From contig JAMWFC010000117.1 in assembly GCA_027475525.1 (NCBI GenBank), forward strand, positions 4,078,183-4,142,182: a DNA stretch of 64,000 nucleotides, given 5' to 3'. This DNA comes from Macrolepiota albuminosa (taxonomy: Eukaryota; Basidiomycota; Agaricomycetes; Agaricales; Agaricaceae). Below, piece by piece: positions 11,291 through 23,479 of the stretch (positions within the stretch are counted from its first letter, which is position 1; each line of letters begins with the position of its first letter). Below the pieces are notes generated by a model. The model saw only the letters and a list, made by a program, of their open reading frames with translations, was not told the DNA's origin and searched no databases. The translations under genes were made by a program, and so were the position numbers.

Positions 11291-11691
11291 ATACCAAGTA
11301 CTAGATATGAAAATTAGAGTAAATTAAAGTGGGTCAAAAAACTGCTCCAATGATTGAATATTTTGTTTTATTTATTAATCAGCAAGTTCTTGTCCAAATC
11401 ACATGATTTATACATCATTATAAAGCCAGGACATAGTTGTATGCCATGTGATTTTCTTCAATATTTTTGACTAAGTAATTGTTGCACATCATGTAAATCT
11501 TTTCAAAAAGACCAAACATTGAGGCTGTTTTTTGAGCTAGTGTATAGAAAGTCTAAATACATATGTTTAGATATAAACAATAATTCATTGTTTACATCAT
11601 GTTAAGAATTATAATATGGTCTATAAGAAAGGTGGCCTATAGCTAGCATAATAGTAGCAGCAGTAATATCATCCAACAAATTCTCCTGGGC

Positions 11692-13655
11692 CTAAATTTC
11701 TTCCATCAAATTTTCAACTACAAACTTCTTTTTAAGTTGAGTACGAGAGTTAAGACTATGCATATAATTATCAGAACAAAATATCTTTATTGAAAAAAAT
11801 AAAAATATAGCTCACGTCACCTATGACACAAATAAAACCAATTAAGTCAAAAAATATACTCAAACATATTATTAGTCACTATAATTACCAGCATTGAATT
11901 AACATAGACTGGATTGAATAAAAAGTAAGTAAGAAGAACATATTAGATGCTAAAAACACACTTTTTCCGCTGATCATGATTAAAGCTAAAATTGCTATCA
12001 ATGTCAATGTAATACAAAGTATGATGTAAACACACACCAGTATAAAGATCACTTGTAGAAAGAACATAATACTGTAGTATGCAGATGTTTTTAACCACCA
12101 ACAACTTTTTTAGTAATCACTCACAGCTATTAGTATAGAAGATGCAATGATGCTTGTTAGTAATCCATTGCCAATACTGTATGCTCTTTAGCACAACAGA
12201 TGAAGCAGAAAAAAAAACTTACTTAAAGATAATCAGATAGTTGATAGTGTTTTTAGTTCTAAAGACCACTGATGTATCTCAATTCTTTCAGGCTGAGTTA
12301 GAGGATAGAGCTTACTTTTTCAATCCAGCATTCATACTTTTCAAGAAATAAACAAGAGATGCACTAATGGTCAAGTCACATACAATGGTCATGACCAAAC
12401 TGACCAAGGTTGAGTTCTTCCTCCAACACAGAGTCAGCACTTCACAAAAGTTTTAGAAAGTAAAAATCCATACACGAGGTAGTGGTGTCCTAATAGCATC
12501 AACTGAAGAATGGTCAAACCTACTTGAAAGCCTGAGCATTGTTGATAACATAGAATAAAAATCCACACAAACTGCACATGTACATCCACTAAGGTAATAA
12601 CTTAGACATTTGGATCAAAAAGCTTGAAATTATGAAATGTCATCTGACCTAGTCCAGCACCTGACAGTAGGCGTTAGCATGAACTCAGGTCCTCAAAGGA
12701 ACAATATCAACTTACCCAATTGGGCAAGAGAAGTAGCCAGCTACAACACATTGATCTATGCTTGAAACATGTAGACATAGATTATGCTTACTATGAGTAA
12801 AATAAGAGGCTTTTGCCAGCGATGTCCAATGCTGACTATTGATCATTGGGTGGGCCATATATAAGACATCATATTAGACATTTTGTGCTCACGGCAATAT
12901 ACTCTCCATGCATAGAAGCTAAAAGATTGAACAGCTTTCAGATCAGAGAATGACATTAAAAATCCTTGCCACACCTCTGGACTGTTGATTGGATGGTGAG
13001 CTACGATATCATGTATAATAAATGAAAGCTGTCAAGGAAAATAAAAAACAACACACAGTGACCATACCAAAAATCTATCAATGACATCAACAATTAAATT
13101 CAATTTGAGTGAAAGAAACCTACTGCAGAGGCCCTAATATTAGGTGGTCAAATGCTCTGAGTAATCAATAACATTAGACTGACGATGAAAAATAAAGTAG
13201 GTTGAATATTTTCTCAGGCATCTTGCCTACAATGTAGTCATGGTACACTGTGTCTATCAGGCAAGCCACATGAGCACCCTCCATGATGCTTACATGACTC
13301 AGAGTTCAGGTCTATCGGTGAATAAGTTCAGCACATAGGACTCACAAAAGGAGAACAACCTGTAATTATCAAATGGTCATCAATAATGGACTATGAAGAA
13401 CAGAGGATAGCAACTCACCAATGCTTTCAAAAACCTATGGTCCTCAGGATAGGTTTGAAAGTAATACACTGTTTGTGAACATGTGATTCCAAAAAGCCTA
13501 GGTGGGAGTTAAACAGAGAAAGGACAAAAAAAATGTCCATACGCAAAGCTAGTCATTGAGCCTAGATAGCCAACAAAAGTGAGGAAGGCTGAACAACTTG
13601 GATTAGTGTACATGCCTGCAAGAAATGGTCCCACAAGACTTCCTATGTTCAACAT
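11692..13655 (-). pseudogene. DUF6534-type membrane protein gene, copy A (decaying)
   Basis: This is a multi-exon minus-strand homologue of copy B (23573-25601). Exon pieces read MLNIGSLVGPFLAG (start at 13655), LFGITCSQTVYYFQTYPEDH (about 13420-13480), EGAHVACLIDTVYHDYIVGK (about 13220-13285), TIVCDLTISASLVYFLKSMN (about 12340-12400), YSIGNGLLTSIIASSILIAV (about 12130-12190), YVNSML (about 11890) and LNSRTQLKKKF with a stop at 11692. This is the order of Agaricomycete DUF6534 multi-pass membrane proteins of unknown function. Several splice signals look damaged: a GC donor after exon 1, a missing AG before LPPRLFG, and a GT donor changed to AT near 11920. I therefore lean to a pseudogene, though many exons stay open. 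The sequence is AT-rich with CpG sites lost relative to copy B. Confidence 0.65.
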
Positions 13656-15055
13656 GGACGTAGGTAGATGGGTCACAGCATGCTGGGGGCTTCGTTTTAA
13701 CCTCTGAACATGGGCTTCTTTGATCTTTGTAAGAAGGAAAACATAACGGACAGAGATTTCCGTGTGTTGTGTTCCATGTGGCAGTGTGTCCCGGAGTGAT
13801 GGTAAATCTTCTTCTCATCCATCACCTGGCGATCCTGTTTGAAAATTCAATTTGTTCTGAACTAGAGCAATAAACGACATCTGATTCCCCAATTCAAGGT
13901 ATAATATCTTTAGCGAAGCCTGCACTTCATTTGTGTATTTTCGGGTATGTTGAATCGAGAATGAGGCATAGTAGGGATAAACGTCGGACCTCATCAATAT
14001 CATCCTTATGATTGAGCTGATTCTCCGTTGTAAGGAGACCCCTTGCTCCACTTCCTCTGATCCATCACATAGGCTGTGTACAGCTTACGTATCAACAACG
14101 AGCTCGGAAATGGATGTATGGCAAGTTGAGACGATATCAATTGATTGATCTTGACATTAACTGAACTTGATCTGTGGCCACAGCTTTTCACAGGATCATC
14201 AAGGTCGGGCTGGGTCCAGGATTCCGTTTGGTCTTGCCAAGCCTTTCGTTAACCTCTTTGGTACAATCAGTGGAGTATCCTGCATTAACAATGGGAGGAC
14301 AGCAGTAACGCTGGACATCAGTTCAACAAGGGTGATGGAACTGGTTGTACCCGTGACGATGTGTGAGATACTACAGTAAATGAGTATAATGTATTGAGTA
14401 ACGGACGACTTTTCTAGCGAATATCCCGAGAAATTGGGCGGAAGTTCACCCCTCTCTGCCTAGGGCCTTTTTGAGATGTCAAAATGAACGGCGGCTGCGA
14501 ACGACTGTGGTAGCGACCTTTGGTTCTGTATTGAGAGGATCTAGGTTATACAGGCGTCCGGAGGCGAGAGAATTGAGGCCCAAACATGTACCTCGACTAG
14601 CGATCGTTCAAGAATCGAAATCATGGCCTCATAAGCCCAATCAATGCTGCTTGAATAGCAAGAGTACTTAAGCTCCCCTTTGAGGCTTATTCACTCGTCA
14701 TCTCTTTGTTCACCTCTTCTTTGGCCACATTGTTTGATACTTTGACCGAGGCGGATGGGTCAATAGCTCAGGTAAGTATCTTTCACACTTTATGCATTCA
14801 TGCACGAACCAGTTTCCCAAAGTACCAATAGCAGTAAAAAGTTGACTATAAATTGGAATTCTTCGAACGTCTACAGCACTGCACAAAGTTCTTTGCATCA
14901 ACCCAAGCTCAGACTGACCCAATCCCAAACCACAATAATATCGACAAGTCCGGGGTGCACCTCCCACGCTACATCTTCTTGAGGGAGGGCATTCAAAATC
15001 ACAGAGCGCAGTTCCCACTTGACATATGCTTTGAGACCCCTCATAAAAATGAACA
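13656..15055. other. Intergenic, no gene recognised
   Basis: Base composition returns to normal here. Short ORFs on both strands (for example 13603-13818 and 14710-15144 on minus) show no recognisable domain and look like chance frames. The stretch should contain the 3' UTR of the TFIIIC-subunit gene and the promoter of DUF6534 copy A. Confidence 0.6.
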
Positions 15056-18000
15056 TCAAGATGACCCAGTCGAGTCGTCCGATACTTCATCAGCATCCAT
15101 CGCATTATCATCCAGTTCTTGGCGTATATGCTCAATTCCACCATACGGCACTTTCCCTTTGATCCATCGGCCCCACAGTTCGTCTACTCTACATAGCCCG
15201 GACGCAGTCGCACTTGCTAGTAGACCGGATGCTGCAAGGCCATTGCAACTGTTCCACGTCACGCGGTGCACGCCGACCTCGCGCGGCCAGGCTCCCGTAC
15301 CAACGGAGCTGGCTTTAATACGAGTAGCTCCCTCGTCTGTCGCCTTTGTATTAGAGGCTTTGGTGGCTTTGGTCTTGGGAGCAGGACGGTCTTGTGTTTC
15401 CTATTCAAGGGAAAAGATGTGCAGCGAGTATAGACAAAAGATTGTACGAACCTGGGGAAGAAACCTTTCTAACATTCTGTATATTCCAGTTGTACGGCTA
15501 TAGTCAAGTTGATATATCTTGTGAATGAGAAATGGCTAGAGGACGACCAGTAATGAGGACTCTGCTTGATTCACAAAGGTTGATAGAAAAACGCTGACTC
15601 ACAACGGAACCACCTCTTCTTGTTGATCTGAGCAGATTAGTTGTGGTACAGCACCCATCGGCAGAGCCTACTGCCAGTTGAGGGTGGAAATCGGAGGCAT
15701 TTATACTCTGAGAAAACACTGATTGACCTTGCCAAGAGTTGCGATCATTATTCAACTTACCCAAACAGGACCTTGAGGCTCCAATAACGTATGTCCCCTT
15801 CCCAACATACTCGGAGACGCAGAGTATGCCTTGACAATATTTTCATGGTCGATTGTCACGGGTCCTCCCCCGAATGACGAAAATGCCATAGTGTTAATTA
15901 CATCTGTATCCACCGCTAAGTATGCTATAAATCAGCAAGACACGTACGTACCTCGAGTTCGGTTCATAACGGACCCATGGCCCTCTCGTATGTCCGTCAT
16001 ACACTCCATGCCATCGTAACCTCCACTCGCGATGACGGTAGGATCGCCATTCGTACGCGGGGCACCGGTAGATGTAGCGGGTGGTGCGCGAATCCAGGTC
16101 AGTGCACGTATGGCGGATTGATGTACCGTGATATAATGTGTAGGTAGAATATCCGCAATGAGCGAAGAATCTGACACCACTAAGATCAGATCAGATGAGG
16201 TCTGGAATGAGTAGGTGGCACCATTGTCAATTGCTTTGAGATGTGGGCCGAGGTCATAGACCGCAATGATGCCTAATGTCCGTTACGTTCATGAGTCCAG
16301 AATACAATCGTGCAGTAGAATTGAATTACCACTAGTCGTCCCGATGGCAACCAGTTCACTGTTGGCCCAGTCGCATGTCCAGCAGCTTGTCTCTTCTAGT
16401 TCAATTCTCAGCAGCGGTTCAGGCAGATAAACTAGAACATTGTTGTTTAACAAGATGTCACCGTCGTTGGAAAAGGAAAGCTGACTGACTATAGACAGGT
16501 TGTGAGGTACCATCTTCTGGCGCAACATCGGTAGGGTAAGGAACGACATAGACCGACCATGATCCATCTTCAAAAATGCCGCTTAACAAACCAAGTTTAC
16601 GAGGCCGACATTTGCTTGACAACTGTCGCAATGAGATTTAATTAGTACGTTGCAGGAGAGGATAAGAGGACCAACATCGTCGTGCGAAGGTAGAGGACAC
16701 CATTTGAGTTCATGAGCCGGTCCACCCTCGACACAAAGAACCATCTCACACTTCATCTCACCATGGTCCGGCTCCTTTTCTATGCTATCTCTTTCTGTAG
16801 CTCTAGGGCACGTTGGGCTTAGAGACCAGATCTGAATGCACCCAGGATATGGACGTGCTACTTTGACTCCGATTTCAGGAGAATGCGAAGCAGAGGGGAA
16901 AGGCGCGACAGCGAGATATTGTTTGAAATGGAGAGCTGGGTGATGTCTGAGTGATCATGTTATGGAGGGGGTCGAGAACAATATAGGCCTACCCAGCCGG
17001 TCATCCGTGTGTATTGGGCACCAGTCAAGTCCCCAGACAGGTGCTCCTGCGTTGAAAACATGGGCAGTGCTCCCCGGGAAGAAGTCGGCTGTGGAAGCTT
17101 TCATTGAGCTGGCCTTGGATGACAAGAGGGACGTACACATCATGTGGGATTGGAACATCTCAACCTTCATTTCAGTTTGCTCACCAAAAGGTCCTAGAAG
17201 GCAAGTGACGGGCGGTGGTGGTTTGAGGTTCCCTTCTTCTGTAGTCACAACATCTGTTGGTAGAAATGCAGCTGCGTCACTATGAAATGGATGATTATAT
17301 TATCAGCAACACAAGAGTATATCACATACCTCTTGTTCAAGACTTCCCAGTCAGATTTGATCAGAACGTTCTTATATACTTTCGGTCGTCGATTCGCGTC
17401 CCTATCCATGTCCGGCACATTTTCCACCGCTTCCTTGTACCATCCTCGATCCTCCACAAGCTCCCAGATAGGCCCTGGGCCTACGTTATACCCCCATGAC
17501 TTATTTACCCGATCTGATACTTTCACATTCTGCGTAAAGTTGTTCGACATGGTAATTTTTGGCGCTTTAAATAGTACAGGTTTCGACTCGAGGCGCTCGA
17601 CACGTCCTGTACGTGTGTATAGCGGAACTGCTCGGTGTCTGTGGTGCACACTCGGTGTGGGTAGTACGTATTGCTGACGTTTTGACGCACGCGATAAGCC
17701 AAGTTTTGGGAGGCCTACGATGAGTGTTTTGAGATCCATAGCAATTTTTATTGAGAACAGAATTATATACTTCGTTTTATTTGAGCCTTAGTTTCGAGTA
17801 CAGATGCGCTTCTTCTGCTGTGTATCACAGACAGGGGTGCTTTGACCTTCGGTGCATCTTGGGCCTCCATGTCTTCATCCATGTCCTCGTTCTCGTCGTC
17901 ATGGTCGTCTTCACCTTCAGCATCACGGTCGGCCTCCGGCGCAAAATCACTTCCTGTGTCTCCATCGTCGTCATTATAAACCGTAACGCGTTTGGAAGGC

Positions 18001-18080
18001 CCAGCAGCATCGTTGAGTTCGATCCCAGCTAATGCAGCATAGCTAGGCCGTGGTTTTCTGGGACGCAGTGTACGGGTCAT
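15056..18080 (-). CDS. TFIIIC WD40-repeat subunit (Sfc6/Tfc6/GTF3C2-like)
   Basis: This multi-exon minus-strand gene starts at MTRTLRPRKPRPSYAALAG (18080), followed by an acidic Asp/Glu-rich region. An intron of about 59 bp, whose AG lies just before GLPKLGLSRAS, leads to the WGYNVGPGPIWELVEDRGW motif (about 17480), NAGAPVWGLDWCPIH (about 17030), HHPALHFKQYLAVAPFPS and PYPGCIQIWSLSP (about 16830-16940). Further WD40-like blades read VSQLSFSNDGDILL, THYITVHQSAIRALTWIRAP and IASGGYDG (about 16030-16150). The last exon ends in LCRVDELWGRWIKGKVPYGG and stops at 15056. This pattern fits the fungal WD40 subunit of RNA polymerase III factor TFIIIC, which helps recognise tRNA promoters in the nucleus. 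Family assignment rests on recalled motifs, and the exon borders were only partly traced. Confidence 0.7.
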
Positions 18081-18594
18081 TCATCCGGTGATGGCTCGTA
18101 ATCTAGTTGGAACCAAACAAGATATCTGGTGTGTATTGAGTTACTTAGTGGCTTCATGGAGCGTTTCCGTGACTTTGTGACGGACAAGTATCCCCCACAA
18201 TGCTATCTAATTTAACCTCTTTTTAACCATCGCTTAGCTACCTACATGAGGCTTAACCAATGTTGTGACGAATAGTTTTCGCAGCAGGACTTATCCTAGT
18301 TCTCAGACTCTAGTGTGGCCGTGACTTCGCCATAACAGACAGCCTCCCCCGTCACACTTCCCTAATCTCAGGCACGTGACTTTAGGACACTCGGTTTGGG
18401 GGGGGGTCTAGGTGTCTATGGGCTCTTGGTCGACTATCTCAAGCTAAATATATTCAACCTTTTCCTATTATGAAGACAAATACTCTTCTTGTCCTCCTTT
18501 CGGAGGAGCTTGGTCATAATGGCCCTGAAAGAGAATGTTATAGTGCGTACAACAACCCTGCTCTTGTAAGGTATGAGGATCATGGCAAACGATA
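18081..18594. other. Intergenic upstream of the TFIIIC subunit
   Basis: No ORF worth calling. It contains the promoter region of the minus-strand TFIIIC-subunit gene, a G9 run near 18400 and, at its right end, the TTTTG target site of the copia element. Confidence 0.6.
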
Positions 18595-18599
18595 TTTTG

Positions 18600-18878
18600 T
18601 GTTGTTAACAGTATAACTCAGTCTGTGTTCAAAAGACTGTATTGCGGGTTATATATACCTGTTGTTAACAGTATAACTGGTAATTGTATCAGTACTTAAT
18701 CCGTGTTGGTTATCTAAGGCAGCACATACCTCAGTCTGTGTTCAAAAGACTGAGGTATGGGTGATCGCCGATTCCAATTCATCACCACTAACTGTATAGT
18801 TTCCCGATCGTCATTCTCTGCTGCCCTCACGTGTGTCGATCGCGTCTGGCTAAAGCGCACCGCGATCTCCATCCAACA
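18600..18878 (-). repeat. copia 3' LTR
   Basis: On plus it runs from TGTTGTTAACAG to CCATCCAACA. It contains a 10-bp inverted repeat ACCTCAGTCT...AGACTGAGGT (about 18729-18757) and two copies of TGTTGTTAACAGTATAACT about 60 bp apart. It is identical to the other LTR except for one base. Confidence 0.97.
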
Positions 18879-18901
18879 CTCCCCCGGACTCGCGGTACGC
18901 A

Positions 18902-21900
18902 TCAGGCATCACATAGACGAAGGGCGACGCAGAACTTGTGGTGTTGAGGGCGCGGCAACGGTTTGGTAAATAGGTCGGCGATATTTTCGGCACTTGGTAC
19001 ATAGTCAATCTGAATCTTCCCTTCCTCGACCGAATGGCGTATGAAGTGGTGCCGTACGTCGATGTGTTTGACGTGATTGTGGCCTCTCTTGTTCTCCGCT
19101 ATCGCGATCGATCCGTTGTTGTCACCCTTCAGGGTTGCAGGGAGAGGTGCGCCGAATCCGATCTCGGTTAACGCTGAAAACATCCACTGTATCTGCTCTG
19201 CAGCCCTCCCCAGAGCAATTTATTCCGCCTCCGTCGTAGAGGTTGAAACTGTATCTTGGTATTTGGCGCTCCAGCAAGTGGGTCCTCCTGCCTGAATAAA
19301 TACTCCTCCCGATACTGACTTCCTGGTGTCCACATCCGCTGCAAAATCCGAGTCGTAGTATCCGCGTGGTGTATAATCGGTATGGTCCAGTCCTCCGTAG
19401 CGCAACTTGTACGATATAGTTCCCTTGATATATTTCATGACGTGGAGTAGTGCCAGCCAGTGTGGTTTTCCGGGATTTGTCATGAACCGGCTTAGACAGG
19501 TGATCGCAAAGGCAATGTCTGGGCGAGTGCCAATCTGGGCGTACATCAACGAGCCGAGCACTTCTGAGTAGGGCTTATCTTTCATGTACTGGCAGTCCTC
19601 CTCGGTCACCGGTGCCTGAGATCGACTTAATATGATTCCTGGCGGTAACGGCGTGTACTTCGGAGTGCAATCCATCATCCCAAATTTTTCCAGGGTGCGC
19701 TTCAAGTACTCCTCCTGGTCAAGCGTGATAAGTCGGTTTCCTCGGTCACATGTGATTCGTATGCCCAAGACGAACTTGATGTCACCAAGGTCCTTGATTT
19801 CGTACTTTTCGCCAAGTTCTTTCCGCGCTTTCTCTGCTTCTGCCTTCGACGACGACATTCCCGATGTGTCGTCCGTGTACGTACTGGTGACTGTCCTTTC
19901 GCCATCCCTTTCTCTTGACCTCACTGACTGATCTGCCTCTGACCGTTTGTAACCCAACCTCCTCATCTCATCATCCAGCGTTTTCCACCAGTTCCTGGCA
20001 CCATCCATTGTTCCATACAACGCTTTGTCAAGTAGTGACACTAGATCTTTCTCGCTTCCATCCACGCCATCCGCTGCCGCCATGCTCCCCTGGACCTGTT
20101 CGCCCTCGTTCACGTCGACACGATAAACCTCGCTGGCCTTCACTTCATAACCCTCTGGTTGCTCCATTAGGATAGGAACCTGCGTCGGTGCATTGAGGTA
20201 CGCACTAGTGTAGTCAACCTGCCAAATTTCATAGTCTTCGACAGCGCTGACAGCTAGATTCATGTGTAGGGACTCGTACTTGACGACTGAAGCGTAGGTA
20301 GCAAAGTAGTCGACCCCTGGGATCTGGGAGAAACCCTTGGCAACCAGCCGAGCCTTTCTCCCCACAACTCTGCCATCCGCATCATACTTCAATGCAAAGA
20401 CCCACCAGTTCTTCATGGTCCGAGCGTTGTCGGGCCTCTCAACCAGCCGCCATACCCTGCGTTCATGCATCCTCGCCATCTCCTGGTCCATGGGCTCACG
20501 CCATAGATCAGGTCGTCGCATGGCCTCCGAGTAAGACTTTGGCACCCACATCTCGTCAGGGTCAGCAATGCATGAGGACAAGGCACCAGGCATAGCTGCA
20601 AAAGTCTCTTCCTCGCTTTCAGGGTCGGCGTCATCAAGGGCAATCGGGTCCTCACTGGGCGGCGTCGGCACCTCAGCAGCCGTCCTTTCTGCTATGCGGG
20701 CAGATCTGCGTGGCGCGGTAACAACGGCCGTGGCAGTTGTGACAGAAAGAGATGGTATGGCAGGGGTCTCAGGGCCAGGAACCACGGCATCAGGCAAAGG
20801 TAGGTCGAAAACCTGGTAGAGGTCAGTTGCTGCGCCATCCCTGTCATCAGGCAGTGTGCGGTGCGCAGTGCCCTCCTCGAATATGACGTCACGGGAGCGA
20901 AAGATCCTGCCAGTAGCCCGCTCAAGTAGCTTATAGTCGCCAGCACCGAAATACCCAATGAGGACGCAGCGTATTGAGCGAGCATCCAGCTTACTGCCGC
21001 CTTCCTCCCGAGGGATCCTTGCATAAGCGGTGCAGCCAAAAGGTTGGAGGTAGGATACATCTGGCTTCCGTCCAGTCCGGATCTCGTGAGGGGTCTTTCC
21101 AGGGTGTCGAGAGCTCAGGACGAGGTCCAGTACGTACACCGCCGTGGAGGCCGCCTCGCCCCAGTAATGTGCGGGGAGGCGTGAGTCACTGAGCATGCTG
21201 CGGGCGAGGTCAAGTATTGTTCTGTTTCTGCATTCAACGACGCCATTCGCGGCGGACGAGTGCGGCGGCGTAGTTTCATGCTTGATCCCCCGTTTCCGGC
21301 AGTACTCATCCCACAGGTCGTTAACAAACTCCTTCCCCCCATCTGTTCGAACGCACTTGACACGAGTCCCGTGTTGAGTCTCAATGCGTACGTCAAAAGC
21401 CTCGAAGCATGCAAGTGTGCTCTCCTTGGTCTTGTGGAACAAGAACCAAACTTCACATTCCGCACCCGCCTGGTCAGTCGTGACCAACATCAGCGACTTG
21501 CCACCAGTAGTCTGGACATGAGCAGGGCCCCACAAGTCTACCGCGACCCGCTCATATGGGGTTGATTCTGGTATCACAGGGGCATCAAAGGGGCGGCGAG
21601 ACTGCTTGCCTAGAATGCAGTCCTCGCACTTGCCATTTGTAGACATGGATGTGATGACAAGCCCATCAATCGTTCCCTTGCGTATCATCTCGCGCAAAGT
21701 GGACTCACCAACGTGGCCCAGGCGGCGATGCCATGTCTCGAAGTCAGCAGGACGGGCCAACGAGCGGGCAGCCAGAGCAGTGGGAGGCGGCAGCACAAAA
21801 TCAATAATAAACATAGTGCCAGACATGGGGCACCGCATGAAGGGGCGACCATCCGGGGCATAGAGCATAGCACCGTCACCATCGATGCCAAGGCGAACGC

Positions 21901-23107
21901 CTTTGCGGACAAGCGAGCCAACAGAGACGAGGTTGTGGTCCAGATCAGGGGCATGAAGTGCGTTGTCAAACGTAATCTCGACGATTTCTCCGCCAAATCT
22001 GACCCACTTCCGTACCTGCCCACAGCCCACAATCGCAAATGAACCATTCGCTGCTAAGCCCATCCGGCACGCCTCGTCCGGGGGGCCATATGTGACAAAA
22101 TCACTACAGTCAGCAAAGAAATGTCGGCTGGCCGTGGAGTCAGCATACGTGACACGATCAGACGTGCCGCCACCAGTCAGGGCCGAGAAGGCAAGGCACC
22201 GAGGGGTTGAGGCGTTACTAGCCGACACCGCTGCGGAGTTGGCTTGCGGCGCAGCGGCGGTCTGATTCACAGCAGGAACAGCCGTTGTGGCAGTACTGCC
22301 TGTACTCCCACCACGACCTTTCTTCCACCAGTCTGGATACTGTCCCTCCAAACCTCCGCCTTTCCTGAAGCACTTATCGACAGTGTGCCCAGCACGTCCG
22401 CAATTCGGATTTGTACAAACTCCCCTATCCCTGGGGCTGCGACCAGTCTGTGCAACCAGTGCCTGTGCTGACTTTGCGGGGGCAACGGCGGACGCGCCGT
22501 GCAGGAGGAGCGCATGTGTCGTCAACCGCACAATTACGCTCGCTGACGTCTTCTCACCGAGCAGGGAGCCGGTGATCGCAGCCCATGAGCTAGGCATCGA
22601 CTTGATCACATAGGCGCGGAAGCGGCTGTCATCAATTCCAGCGCCTTGGTCATTCGCTTTAGACCATGCTGTGCGTAAGGCCTTGAAGTGTGCCTTGATA
22701 CTCGTGCCGTCGACATACTTGATGGAGTTCAGTTCCTCCTCCGCATGGATGAGGCCTAGGTCAGTTTTTGCATCGTGCAGGCCGGTTAAGGAGGTCCAGG
22801 CATCAGCCGCCGTCCCATCCATTTTGACCCCAGCACCAATGGGGTTAATCACATTCAGGGTGACCATGCTACGCGCAAACGCGTCGCGCTGGAGCCACTC
22901 GTCCATCGTCGGAGATGTGGAGCCCCACCACGAGGTAGGAGCGGGGGTGGGGGACTTGGGATTGGGCATCGTAATTGTGCCAGTCAAATATTCCAGCAGG
23001 CCGCGTCCGCGCGCAGCCTCAGTAATCATGGTCTTGAAAGCTACCCAATTGGAGCCGTCAAATTTTTCTTCCGCCGGCAGGAGGAACAGGGGGGGGTTCT
23101 GGGACAT
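18902..23107 (-). CDS. copia Gag-Pol polyprotein with one in-frame TAA
   Basis: From MSQNPPLFLLPAEEKFDGSN it encodes in order: Gag; a zinc knuckle CTNPNCGRAGHTVDKC (about residue 230); protease with DSTAS in place of the usual DSGAS; integrase HHCC (RLGHVGE...CEDCILGK) and DDE core (VDLWGP, RTDGGKEF, NGVVECRN); and RT with SAYLNAP, LYGTMDGARNWW and YTDD. RNase H follows, with DVDTRKSVSGG, STTEAE, GDNNGSIAIAE and HIDVRHHFIRH. A TAA at 19220-19222 replaces the codon after STTEAE, where copia elements normally have Tyr. The frame then continues unbroken to 18902 (ADLFTKPL). So 1295 codons are followed by one nonsense codon and about 105 more. It may be recently inactivated, or the base may be an error. 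Confidence 0.95.
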
Positions 23108-23200
23108 GTCTGTGGGTCGGTGTCGGTATCAGGGTTTCAGGTGGGTCAGAAAAAAAAAATTTCGGGTGTCGTTTCACTGAGTGGCACGGGGCCTATAACC

Positions 23201-23479
23201 TGTTGTTAACAGTATAACTCAGTCTGTGTTCAAAAGACTGTATTGCGGGTTATATATACCTGTTGTTAACAGTATAACTGGTAATTGTATCAGTACTTAA
23301 TCCGTGTTGGTTATCTAAGGCAGCACATACCTCAGTCTGTGTTCAAAAGACTGAGGTATGGGTGATCGCCGATTCCGATTCATCACCACTAACTGTATAG
23401 TTTCCCGATCGTCATTCTCTGCTGCCCTCACGTGTGTCGATCGCGTCTGGCTAAAGCGCACCGCGATCTCCATCCAACA
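23201..23479 (-). repeat. copia 5' LTR
   Basis: This is the partner of the LTR at 18600-18878. In element orientation it starts TGTTGGATGG and ends AACAACA. Directly inside lies GGTTATAGGCCCCG, a candidate primer-binding site. Confidence 0.97.

Larger units (their letters stand above)
8077..11542 (+). mobile_element. Tc1/mariner element C, decayed and interrupted
   Basis: The left end (8077 onward, ACTGGCTCAAAAAACTGCC) and right end (..GGCTGTTTTTTGAGCTAGTG, to 11542) are inverted repeats of about 240 bp, each flanked by TA. The internal part matches the 1545-bp relative at 55129-56673. This copy is longer because it carries an insertion of about 1.15 kb (about 8459-9617) and a reverse solo LTR (10475-10967). 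It is inserted at the right end of the gypsy remnant. The sequence is AT-rich and the transposase is dead. Confidence 0.85.
18600..23479 (-). mobile_element. Ty1/copia LTR retrotransposon, nearly intact and very young
   Basis: Two 279-bp LTRs (18600-18878 and 23201-23479) differ at one base only (the a in GATTCCAATTC against g in GATTCCGATTC). The element is flanked by a perfect 5-bp target duplication TTTTG (18595-18599 and 23480-23484). One 4.2-kb reading frame with gag, protease, integrase, RT and RNase H in copia order fills the interior. It is interrupted by a single TAA. The insertion lies about 95 bp beyond the stop codon of DUF6534 copy B, in the same orientation. A purine tract (CCGGGGGAG on minus, 18879-18887) abuts the 3' LTR. 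Confidence 0.97.

Noticed and set aside
14710..15144. 144-aa minus ORF downstream of the TFIIIC gene
   Set aside because: No domain, Cys-rich by chance. It overlaps the end of the true last exon in another frame.
17251..17499. Plus-strand ORFs over the TFIIIC-subunit gene
   Set aside because: Antisense frames over recognised exons (WGYNVGPGP region).
18400..18410. G9 run as a G-quadruplex element
   Set aside because: A single G tract without neighbouring G runs.
22287..22613. Plus-strand ORFs opposite the copia polyprotein (many between 19632 and 23180)
   Set aside because: They are antisense shadows of the long GC-rich minus frame with no motif of their own.
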